DNA of 5,609 nucleotides. Source: Methanoregula sp. UBA276 (GTDB taxonomy: Archaea; Halobacteriota; Methanomicrobia; Methanomicrobiales; Methanospirillaceae). Shown here piece by piece: positions 1 through 5,609 of this stretch (position 1 is its first letter; every line of letters begins with the position of its first letter). The translations under genes were made by a program, and so were the position numbers. The stretch spans positions 1 to 5,609 of the forward strand of contig DANA01000135.1 of NCBI GenBank assembly GCA_002508495.1. The letters run 5' to 3'. Under the pieces are notes generated by a model that did no database searches, was not told the DNA's origin, and saw only the letters and a program-made list of their open reading frames with translations.

Positions 1-378
1 GACCCGGCCGCATTCAACGCCATGATGCAACAGGCAATGGCCGAGAACACCGGCACCCGCTGGATGACCGAACACGGGATGTTTGTCTTCAATGCCAGCT
101 CCCCGGCGCTCTTCTATGCCGGCTACATGGACATGACCCTGGAGGGATCGGCAGAAAAGATCCGCTGCCCCACGCTCGTCACTGCAGGGGCAGCAGACCC
201 GTTTGACCCGGGTGCGGTGCAGGCCCGGGCACTGTACGACCACCTTACCTGCGAGAAGGACCTGCTGGTCTTCCCTGACAGGTTTGGGGCCGGTACCCAC
301 TGCCAGCTCGGGGCGTTTGCGCAGTCCTTTGCCGCCAAGTTCGACTGGCTGGACCAGGCGATGAACAGAACCAGGTGA
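1..378 (+). CDS. Alpha/beta hydrolase, C-terminal fragment (5' end outside window)
   Basis: The reading frame is open from base 1 and stops with TGA at 376-378, so only the last 125 residues are visible and the true start lies upstream. The fragment has the layout of the C-terminal half of an alpha/beta hydrolase of the FrsA / dienelactone-hydrolase-like type. The segment KIRCPTLVTAGAADPFDP (visible residues 53-70) is the strand and loop that carry the catalytic acid, probably Asp66. GAGTHCQ (96-102) carries the likely catalytic His100, and the protein ends in the usual amphipathic helix (FAAKFDWLDQAM). The nucleophile elbow (GxSxG) should lie upstream of the window, so the substrate cannot be judged. 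No signal or membrane segment is visible in this part. An 84-base gap with a separate promoter follows, so the gene is probably not in the downstream operon. Family assignment is fairly secure; the specific function is unknown. Confidence 0.8.
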   Translation, partial: DPAAFNAMMQQAMAENTGTRWMTEHGMFVFNASSPALFYAGYMDMTLEGSAEKIRCPTLVTAGAADPFDPGAVQARALYDHLTCEKDLLVFPDRFGAGTHCQLGAFAQSFAAKFDWLDQAMNRTR

Positions 379-397
379 ACCGGTCAACGAAGAGCTG

Positions 398-423
398 CCG
401 GCCCCCGGAATACCTGCAATTTT
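398..423 (+). terminator. Possible weak terminator after the hydrolase
   Basis: A short inverted repeat, CCGG-CCC-CCGG (398-408), is followed by a four-T run at 420-423, about 20-45 bases after the hydrolase stop. Archaeal termination depends mainly on oligo-U tracts. This one is short and the hairpin is only four pairs, so the call is weak. It sits between two same-strand genes that appear to have separate promoters. Confidence 0.25.
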
Positions 424-432
424 GCCACCACA

Positions 433-440
433 TTTATAAG
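433..440 (+). promoter_or_regulatory. Archaeal TATA box for the corrinoid-protein operon (leaderless start)
   Basis: TTTATAAG at 433-440 is a good archaeal TATA element in an otherwise GC-rich gap. Its centre lies about 26 bases before the ATG at 463. Archaeal transcription usually starts about 25-27 bases downstream of the TATA centre, so the transcript probably begins at or within a few bases of the start codon. No Shine-Dalgarno-like sequence precedes the ATG (the preceding bases are ATATTTGCCCGT), which fits a leaderless mRNA. The bases just upstream (CCACCACA) are not a purine-rich BRE, so promoter strength cannot be judged. It would serve all three genes at 463-5051. Confidence 0.65.
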
Positions 441-462
441 GCATCGCGGGATATTTGCCCGT

Positions 463-1122
463 ATGATAGATTCCGCTGCCCCGCATTCAGCCAGTCTCAC
501 TGCAATGCTGGAAGCCCTCCTTGCGGTTGACCGGGTGAGAGCAGGGAGGATCGTCAAAGATTCCTGCATACCCGGCTCCCCGGTTACCTGCGTTGAAACG
601 CTTATTGTACCGGCACTTGAGGAGATCGGAAGGTGCTGGGAAGATGGCACGGTCGCACTCTCGCAGGTATACATGAGCGGCCGGATCTGCGAGGAGATCG
701 TGGATGTGATGCTCCCGGCCGGGGACCCGCAGCGCAAAGGCCAGCCAAAGCTGGCGATCGCGGTGTTTGAGGACCACCATACCCTCGGGAAGCGGATAGT
801 ATTCTCGGTGCTCCGGGCCGGGGGGTACGAGATCACCGATTACGGCCACGGGGTCATGGCGGATGACCTCGTGCACATGGTGCTTCGCGACGATCCCCAA
901 ATCCTCCTCATCTCGACCCTGATGCTCCCTTCTGCCCTCCGTGCAAAAGAGGCGATTGCCCGGATCAGAAACGAGCTCCCCAAAACCAAGGTCATTGTCG
1001 GGGGAGCACCGTTCAACTTCGACCCCTCGCTCTGGCAGGAGGTCGGTGCCGATGCCATGGGACGGACGGCAACCGAAACTCTTGAGATCGTGAACCTGTT
1101 TGCACGGGAGATGGGGCAATGA
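463..1122 (+). CDS. Corrinoid (cobalamin B12-binding) methyltransferase protein, MtaC/MtbC-like
   Basis: This 219-residue protein fits the two-domain corrinoid proteins of methanogen and acetogen methyl-transfer systems. Residues about 10-90 form the helical cap domain (for example EEIGRCWEDGTVALSQVYMS). Residues about 95-215 form the Rossmann-like B12-binding domain. The cobalamin motif DxHxxG is intact as D104-H-H106-T-L-G109, with H106 the expected lower axial cobalt ligand. The companion motifs STL (151-153) and VGG (179-181) hold the nucleotide tail, and GADAMG (195-200) ends the fold. Such proteins carry a methyl group on cobalt between a substrate methyltransferase and a UroD-fold methyltransferase, in the cytoplasm. 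The next gene encodes a UroD-fold protein and overlaps by 4 bases (ATGA), which implies co-translation. The start is chosen because the TATA box places transcription initiation at this ATG. The substrate is unknown: no substrate-specific methyltransferase is adjacent. Confidence 0.92.
   Translation: MIDSAAPHSASLTAMLEALLAVDRVRAGRIVKDSCIPGSPVTCVETLIVPALEEIGRCWEDGTVALSQVYMSGRICEEIVDVMLPAGDPQRKGQPKLAIAVFEDHHTLGKRIVFSVLRAGGYEITDYGHGVMADDLVHMVLRDDPQILLISTLMLPSALRAKEAIARIRNELPKTKVIVGGAPFNFDPSLWQEVGADAMGRTATETLEIVNLFAREMGQ
1106..1118 (+). promoter_or_regulatory. Shine-Dalgarno-like site for the UroD-fold gene
   Basis: GGAGATG at 1107-1113 matches the archaeal ribosome-binding consensus GGAGGTG with one mismatch and ends 5 bases before the ATG at 1119. 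It lies inside the end of the corrinoid-protein gene. It favours the start at 1119 over the in-frame ATG at 1131, although family alignments often begin near that second Met. Confidence 0.5.
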
Positions 1123-2159
1123 CCACAGCGATGACTCCCATGCAGCGGACGCTTGCGGCCATGTCGTTCAAAGAGCCGGACCGGGTCCCGTGGTTCCTCC
1201 TCTGCACCATGCACGGTGCCCGCGAACTCGGGCTCCCGCTTCAGGAGTACTTCTCGAAACCGGAGTACGTTGCCCGGGGCCAGCTTGCAATCCGGAAGAG
1301 ATATGACAGCGACTGCTACTATGCATTCATCTCTGCTGCCACCGAGGCCGAAGCATGGGGAGGTGAGATCCTCTACCGGGAAGACGGGCCACCCAACTCC
1401 GGCAGCCCCGTGATCAGAAAATCCGAGGATATCGAGAAAATTGAGATACCGGTCATTGAAGAGTGCCCGGGACTCGCAAAGACCCTCCGCCTGATCGAGC
1501 TGTTGAAAAAGGACGCGAAACGCGATATCCCCATCATCAGCGCCGTGGTCTCGCCGTTCTCCGTTCCGGTGATGCAGATGGGTTTTGAAGCTTATCTCGA
1601 TCTCCTCTACACGCAGCCGGACCTCTTTAAAAAACTCATGAAAAAGAACACGGCGTTCTGCATCCGATGGTCCAATGCCCTCTTCGATGCCGGCGCAACG
1701 GCGCTTGGGTATTTCGAACCCCTTGCCTCGCCGGACATGATCCCCCGCGACCTTTACCGGACTACCGGCCTGCCGCTCGCAGCAGAGGTGGTAAAAAGCG
1801 TCCGCGGGCCCATGGCAGCCCACCTCGCATCCGGCCGCACGGTTCCGGTCATCAATGACCTTGCCGGTGCAGGCTTTGTGGGGATCGGCGTGAGCACCAA
1901 CGACGACATGGGCGCGGTTAAAGAGGCATGCGGCAAGAAGCTCACGATCCTTGGGAACCTCAACGGCGTTGCCATGCGGAACTGGACAGAGGCGGAGGCA
2001 AACCATATCGTCCATGATCTCATCCTTAAGGTCGGCCATGGCGGCGGGTTCATCTTGTCCGACAACCATGGCGAGATCCCGTACCAGGTACCAGACCGGG
2101 TCCTGATGGCGATAAGCGCCGCAGTGAAAAAAAACGGGACATACCCGCTGGACGGATGA
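1119..2159 (+). CDS. Uroporphyrinogen decarboxylase-fold methyltransferase-like protein (MtaA/CmuA superfamily) with altered zinc site
   Basis: This 346-residue protein has the length and layout of the UroD superfamily, which includes true uroporphyrinogen decarboxylase and the methylcobamide:coenzyme M methyltransferases MtaA/MtbA. Family marks are the N-terminal MQRTLAAMSFKEPDRVPWF (8-26), SPFSVPVMQMG (145-155), the HLASG region (235-239), GNLNG (279-283) and the C-terminal SDNHGEIP (314-321). Pairing with a corrinoid protein whose gene overlaps it points to corrinoid methyl transfer rather than haem synthesis. The canonical MtaA zinc motif His-X-Cys...Cys is not intact: the sequence reads H235-L-A237, and the place expected for the last Cys is occupied by N316-H317-G318. 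The NHG stretch recalls the GHG histidine of true UroD enzymes. It may therefore use other ligands, act on another acceptor, or have a regulatory role. The protein is cytoplasmic. Superfamily is secure; the exact reaction is not. Confidence 0.85.
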   Translation: MTTAMTPMQRTLAAMSFKEPDRVPWFLLCTMHGARELGLPLQEYFSKPEYVARGQLAIRKRYDSDCYYAFISAATEAEAWGGEILYREDGPPNSGSPVIRKSEDIEKIEIPVIEECPGLAKTLRLIELLKKDAKRDIPIISAVVSPFSVPVMQMGFEAYLDLLYTQPDLFKKLMKKNTAFCIRWSNALFDAGATALGYFEPLASPDMIPRDLYRTTGLPLAAEVVKSVRGPMAAHLASGRTVPVINDLAGAGFVGIGVSTNDDMGAVKEACGKKLTILGNLNGVAMRNWTEAEANHIVHDLILKVGHGGGFILSDNHGEIPYQVPDRVLMAISAAVKKNGTYPLDG

Positions 2160-2162
2160 TTG

Positions 2163-5051
2163 ATGGGTGAGAAATTCATTGTTCTCTGTTGCGAGAACCT
2201 CAAACCCGAGGTGGATGCGGTGCTGGCATCCGAAGAGATGCCCGGTGCCGAAGCGGTAGCTTTTCCCTTCCATTGCGGTCATGTCAGGTCGGTCTGGGAT
2301 ACCTTAAAAGACCAGTTCGGACAACACGCCGGGGCAGGGAACGCGATCTGCCTCTGCGGGTGCGGGTGCGCCAACACCATGGATATTCCAAGAGATGTCA
2401 AAGATAACCCCTCGCTCGTGCTGATCGGTTCCGGCGCATCGTTCTTCCTTCCTGAAACACTGGTGGAAGATTTCCGGACGCGGGGGTCATATCTTATCCT
2501 CCCCGGCTGGCTCCTGCGGTGGAAGCAGAACGCAGCAAGTGACGGGCTTGACAGTTCCACCGCACGGCAGATGTTTGGCGAATCGCTTTCCGAAATCGTT
2601 CTCCTTGACACGGGGGTCCATGCCGGCACCGGGCCGGTGCTTGCAGAATTCTCTGATTTTACCGGGCTTCCTGCACGGACACTTTCCGTCGGCCTTGCGC
2701 ATTTCCGCTGCCTCCTGAATGCAGAATACCGGAAGTGGCAGATCGGGCAGGAGAGGAGATCCTGTTCCTCTACCATACATCTTGCCGAGAGACGCGTGGC
2801 CGATTACTCGATGGTTGCCGACCTTACCGGCAGGCTTATCGGCATTCATGACGAGAGGACCGTCATCCACCACGTGCTTGACCTGATAGTCACCATCTGT
2901 TCGCCAAAGAGCGTGGGGTTCCTGCCGGCTGCTGACCAGGGATCCGGGGAGATCCTCAGCATCCCCCCGCATGCCTACCCTTCCCCGGCACACTTCGGGC
3001 AAAATACGGATCCGTCGCAACTCTATTTCCGGCATGAAGACGGGGACAGTTTCCTCTTTTCCGTTGAGTCCGGGGGGACTCTGATCGGCACCCTCTCGGT
3101 TGACCATGTCTCAATTCCGGAAGCACGGGATGAATACATCAACCTGACCCATTTCATCAGCCAGATTGCCGGGCTTGCCATCACCATCGCCCGCACGCAC
3201 ACCAACCTGAGCCTTGCCATGAAAGCCCGCGAGATGGAGATTGCCGAGAGGATCCGGGCAGAACTGGCACTGCGGGAGAGCGAGGAGAATTACCGGAGCA
3301 TCATCGAGAACATGCAGGATATCTTCTACCGCACGGATCTCGAAGGTACTATTACCATGGTCAGCCCCAACGGGATACGGATTGGCGGGTATGACTCGCC
3401 CGAATCCCTGATCGGGCAGAACGTCTCGGTGCTGTACGCCGATCCGGCCGAACGTGACCAGTTCCTTGCTGCATTAAAACAGAAAGGATCGCTCTACGCG
3501 TATCCGCTCCGGCTCAAAGACCGGCTCGGCATGATCCGGCACGTGACCACGAGCAGTCACTTTTACCAGGACGCACGGGGGACCATCCAGGGGATCGAGG
3601 GGGTCATCCACGATGTGACCGCCCGGGTCAATGCCGAACAGGCGCTCCAGAAGAGCGAACAGAAATTCCGGTCGCTCGTGGAGACGACCAATGATTTCAT
3701 CTGGGAGATTAATGAGACCGGCGCGTATACCTACGCGAGCCCGCAGGTGCACGGAATGCTGGGGTATGCACCCGAGGAGGTGATCGGCAGGACACCCTTC
3801 GACTTCATGCTGCCGGGCGAGACAGAACGCGTGCACGCGATATTCGGCCCGTGTATGAACGACCACCTGCCGTTCTCCGGAATTGAGAACCGGAACCTCC
3901 GGAAGGACGGGCGGGAGGTCGTGCTGGAGACGAGCGGGGTACCGGTCGTTTCAAAGGACGGGGTTTTTACCGGCTACCGGGGGATCGACCGCGATATCAC
4001 CGAACGGAAACGCGCTGAAGAGGCACTCCGGCAGAGCGAGGAGCGGTACCGCAGCATTATCGAGAGCCTTCAGGACGTGTACTTCAGGGTTGACCGCGAG
4101 AACTGCATTGCCATGGCAAGCCCGTCGGCAACGGCAATGTTCCAGGTCCCGTCCACGGACACGGTTGTAGGAAAACCGGTCACTACCCTATGGAAAGACC
4201 CTGCCCGGCGGGACATTTTTCTCGCTGCGCTCAAGGCTGGCGGGGGAGATGTCCATGACTGGGAGACCGAATTTGTCAAATCTGATGGAACAGTCTTCTG
4301 GGTCTCAATCAGTGCCCACCTGCGCCTGGACATCAACGGCGATTACGACGGGACGGAAGGGATCATCCGGGATATCTCTGAACGAAAGAAGATCGAGGAT
4401 GCATTAAAAGGGGCTGTACGGAAACTGAACATGCTCTCCTCCATCACCCGGCACGACATCCTCAACCAGATCATGGGGCTGCGGACCTATCTTGAGCTCT
4501 CCATGGATGACCTGAAGGGCACGAAGTTCGAGGAATTCATAAAAAAAGAGGACCAGGCGGCAGAAGCGATCCAGCGGCAGATCGAGTTCACGAAATACTA
4601 CCAGGACATCGGGGTCAATGCCCCGAAATGGCAGGATGCCGATGAGATCATCCACGAGGCAGCAGAACAGCTCAATCCACCGGGTGTTGAGATAGACGCC
4701 GGGATCAAAAATATCGAGATATTTGCAGATCCCCTCATCATCAAGGTCTTCTTCAACCTCATGGAGAACTCCGTGCGGCATGGCGAGCGGGTGACCAGGA
4801 TGTCCTTTACCTCGCAGGAAGGTGCTGCTGACCTCATTATCACCTACCGCGATAACGGGGTAGGCATACCTGCAGAAGACAAGACGAAACTCTTCCGGAA
4901 GGGTTTTGGCAAGCACACCGGTCTTGGCCTCTTCCTCTCCCGCGAGATCCTTGCCATCACCGGGATAACCATTACGGAGAACGGGGAGCCGGGCACGGGC
5001 GTGCAGTTCGAGATCACGGTGCCGAAGGGAGGGTACCGGCGAACGGCGTGA
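2163..5051 (+). CDS. Soluble sensor histidine kinase: Cys-rich DUF1638-like domain, GAF, three PAS, HisKA-type H-box and HATPase
   Basis: This 962-residue protein is read from the ATG at 2163; a TTG directly before it (2160) is in frame but less likely. Domains in order: about 1-195, a Cys/His-rich domain with C9-C10, H37-C38-G-H40 and C63-x-C65-x-C67-x-C69, tentatively DUF1638-like; about 205-345, a GAF-like domain; a helical linker (346-375); PAS1 (about 375-490), PAS2 (497-617) and PAS3 (624-745), each ending in a helical DVTAR, DITER or DISER linker; a phosphoacceptor helix with His764 in TRHDILNQ; and a HATPase with N-box N865/N869, G1 box DNGVGIP (897-903), F-box (FRKGFG, 911-916) and G2 TGLGL (919-923). 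No transmembrane helix or signal peptide is seen, so it should sense a cytoplasmic cue. No receiver domain is fused and no response regulator is adjacent. It lies 3 bases after the UroD-fold gene with only a weak Shine-Dalgarno, implying translational coupling. A comparison with the Methanosarcina sensor kinase MsmS, which is linked to methyltransferase genes, is an analogy only. Confidence 0.93.
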   Translation: MGEKFIVLCCENLKPEVDAVLASEEMPGAEAVAFPFHCGHVRSVWDTLKDQFGQHAGAGNAICLCGCGCANTMDIPRDVKDNPSLVLIGSGASFFLPETLVEDFRTRGSYLILPGWLLRWKQNAASDGLDSSTARQMFGESLSEIVLLDTGVHAGTGPVLAEFSDFTGLPARTLSVGLAHFRCLLNAEYRKWQIGQERRSCSSTIHLAERRVADYSMVADLTGRLIGIHDERTVIHHVLDLIVTICSPKSVGFLPAADQGSGEILSIPPHAYPSPAHFGQNTDPSQLYFRHEDGDSFLFSVESGGTLIGTLSVDHVSIPEARDEYINLTHFISQIAGLAITIARTHTNLSLAMKAREMEIAERIRAELALRESEENYRSIIENMQDIFYRTDLEGTITMVSPNGIRIGGYDSPESLIGQNVSVLYADPAERDQFLAALKQKGSLYAYPLRLKDRLGMIRHVTTSSHFYQDARGTIQGIEGVIHDVTARVNAEQALQKSEQKFRSLVETTNDFIWEINETGAYTYASPQVHGMLGYAPEEVIGRTPFDFMLPGETERVHAIFGPCMNDHLPFSGIENRNLRKDGREVVLETSGVPVVSKDGVFTGYRGIDRDITERKRAEEALRQSEERYRSIIESLQDVYFRVDRENCIAMASPSATAMFQVPSTDTVVGKPVTTLWKDPARRDIFLAALKAGGGDVHDWETEFVKSDGTVFWVSISAHLRLDINGDYDGTEGIIRDISERKKIEDALKGAVRKLNMLSSITRHDILNQIMGLRTYLELSMDDLKGTKFEEFIKKEDQAAEAIQRQIEFTKYYQDIGVNAPKWQDADEIIHEAAEQLNPPGVEIDAGIKNIEIFADPLIIKVFFNLMENSVRHGERVTRMSFTSQEGAADLIITYRDNGVGIPAEDKTKLFRKGFGKHTGLGLFLSREILAITGITITENGEPGTGVQFEITVPKGGYRRTA
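4920..4951 (+). repeat. Left arm of a 32-base perfect inverted repeat inside the kinase gene
   Basis: These 32 bases encode the G2 box region (GLGLFLSREIL) of the large kinase. They are the exact reverse complement of 5374-5405, which encodes the same residues in the convergent kinase. The arms reflect paralogous coding sequence rather than a mobile-element end: protein similarity continues on both sides while DNA identity drops just outside the arms. Confidence 0.85.
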
Positions 5052-5249
5052 ACTCCCCATCAATCCAGCCGGAATCCCCCTAACGGAAATAAATGCCCGA
5101 AAGATACTGAAACGTGATCCGGACCTCCGGGCAAGACACTGCACCCGTAAGAGAGACCGTACTGGCTATTATGCCAGAAATACGACCACGCACAGATAAC
5201 AAAATTCACCTGAAGACACGCGAAGGCGCTGCCCCGCAGTAAGCGAGGA
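5052..5249. other. Convergent intergenic gap with a small hairpin; no gene supported
   Basis: This 198-base gap lies between the converging 3' ends of two kinase genes. It holds one clean hairpin, CTGGC-TATTAT-GCCAG (5162-5177, five pairs, six-base loop), which could sit near either transcript end. On the minus strand, AATTTTGTT (5206 down to 5198), about 45 bases past the minus-strand stop, is a possible oligo-U termination site. No comparable T-run follows the plus-strand kinase. The stretch is locally more AT-rich than the genes. An AT-rich AAATAAAT lies at 5086-5093 but leads to no convincing gene. Confidence 0.4.
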
Positions 5250-5609
5250 TTATCCCTGCTCTTTTGCAGGCTTTTGCGGGATGTTCCGGAACGTGCCGTT
5301 TGGCACGTCCATCTCGAACCGTGCTCCGTTGCCCGGCGTCCCGGTCTCGCGGATAGTAATACCGGTGATTGCCAGGATCTCGCGGGAGAGGAAGAGGCCA
5401 AGACCCGTATTCCTGCCAAAACCCTTTTTGAAGATCTTCTCCTTGTGTTCGGCAGGGATACCAACGCCGTCATCCTCGACCATGATGCGGAGCTGGTCTC
5501 CCTCATGCTCGCACCGGACCTGGATCTGTGTTGCCTTCTGCCCGTGCCGGAACGCATTCTCGTACAGGTTAAAGAAGACCTGTTCAAGCATGGGATCGGC
5601 AAAGATCTC
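5250..5609 (-). CDS. Sensor histidine kinase, C-terminal HATPase fragment (5' end outside window)
   Basis: The frame is open from the right edge at 5609 to TAA at 5252-5250, giving 119 C-terminal residues; the in-frame Met at 5591-5589 lies inside the domain and is not the start. The fragment is most of a HATPase_c domain. It shows the N-box FFNLYENAFRHG (visible 12-23), the G1 box DDGVGIP (46-52), the F-box FKKGFG (60-65) and the G2 box TGLGL (68-72), followed by a short tail of about 16 residues. ATP-binding residues look intact. It aligns without gaps over 103 residues to the C-terminal end of the large kinase (residues 852-954), with 62 identities by hand count, so the two are paralogues. 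Sensor domains and the phosphoacceptor His lie outside the window. The two genes converge, so they are not co-transcribed. Confidence 0.9.
   Translation of the reverse strand, partial: EIFADPMLEQVFFNLYENAFRHGQKATQIQVRCEHEGDQLRIMVEDDGVGIPAEHKEKIFKKGFGRNTGLGLFLSREILAITGITIRETGTPGNGARFEMDVPNGTFRNIPQKPAKEQG
5374..5405 (-). repeat. Right arm of the 32-base perfect inverted repeat, in the second kinase
   Basis: This is the exact reverse complement of 4920-4951 and codes on the minus strand for the same G2 box residues. The arms are separated by 422 bases (4952-5373), a span covering the 3' ends of both kinase genes and the gap between them. Common descent of the two kinase genes, perhaps with gene conversion, is the simplest explanation. 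Confidence 0.85.

Noticed and set aside
1131..2159. Alternative start of the UroD-fold gene at the ATG at 1131
   Set aside because: The SD-like GGAGATG at 1107-1113 is well spaced for 1119 and too far for 1131; the ATGA overlap also favours 1119.
1119..2159. True uroporphyrinogen decarboxylase of haem synthesis
   Set aside because: Coupling to a corrinoid-protein gene and the overall motif pattern fit the methyltransferase branch better, although the NHG motif is reminiscent of real UroD.
840..2282. 480-codon open frame on the minus strand opposite the UroD-fold gene
   Set aside because: It is antisense to two well-supported genes, its translation shows no recognisable domain and is rich in His, Arg, Cys and Gly as expected from reversed GC-rich codons.
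5119..5130. CCGGA-CC-TCCGG inverted repeat
   Set aside because: Two-base loop, no T-run after it, and such short GC palindromes are common in this base composition.
4404..5144. 246-codon minus-strand frame opposite the kinase core
   Set aside because: It lies over conserved H-box and HATPase coding sequence of the plus-strand kinase and has no family features.
5229..5239. CTGC-CCC-GCAG mini hairpin next to the minus-strand stop
   Set aside because: Only four pairs with a three-base loop and no oligo-T directly after it on the minus strand.
5114..5242. 42-codon plus-strand frame from GTG, about 25 bases after an AT-rich AAATAAAT (5086-5093), reminiscent of a leaderless small gene
   Set aside because: The start is GTG without a ribosome site, third-position GC is near 50% unlike the neighbouring genes, and the product has no recognisable feature; it may be chance.
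5060..5602. 180-codon minus-strand frame covering the gap and the second kinase
   Set aside because: It overlaps the HATPase fragment in another frame; the HATPase frame carries all the N, G1, F and G2 boxes, so this one is a shadow.

Overview
The window looks like a piece of a methanogenic archaeon's chromosome, most likely order Methanomicrobiales (a Methanoregula-like genome). This placement is inferred. The reasons are a moderately high GC content, an archaeal TATA box placed for a leaderless start, corrinoid methyl-transfer proteins, and cytoplasmic multi-PAS histidine kinases with the H-box form RHDILNQ that is common in methanogens. No rRNA, tRNA or other marker is present to fix the species.

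Layout. Bases 1-378 hold the C-terminal end of an alpha/beta hydrolase, plus strand, cut by the window edge. An 84-base gap (379-462) follows, with a possible weak terminator and a TATA box 23-30 bases before the next start codon. Then comes a tightly packed three-gene plus-strand operon: a corrinoid (B12-binding) protein (463-1122), a uroporphyrinogen-decarboxylase-fold (UroD/MtaA-type) methyltransferase-like protein (1119-2159, overlapping the first gene by 4 bases), and a 962-residue soluble sensor histidine kinase (2163-5051, 3 bases after the previous stop). A 198-base non-coding gap (5052-5249) separates the operon from the convergent C-terminal end of a second, related histidine kinase on the minus strand (5250-5609, cut by the window edge).

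How the genes may work together. The corrinoid protein has an intact DxHxxG cobalamin motif and would carry a methyl group on cobalt. The UroD-fold protein would normally move that methyl group to or from a thiol, but it lacks the cysteines of the usual His-X-Cys...Cys zinc site (it has H-L-A and a later His). The kinase starts with a Cys/His-rich domain resembling DUF1638, a family I associate with corrinoid methyltransferase loci, followed by GAF, three PAS domains and the kinase core. The tight linkage suggests a methyl-group or corrinoid-state sensing module, or a variant methyltransferase system with its own sensor. No substrate-specific first methyltransferase (MtaB-, MttB- or MtmB-like) and no response regulator lies in the window. 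The two kinases share about 60% identity over their last 103 aligned residues and carry a 32-base perfect inverted repeat in that region.
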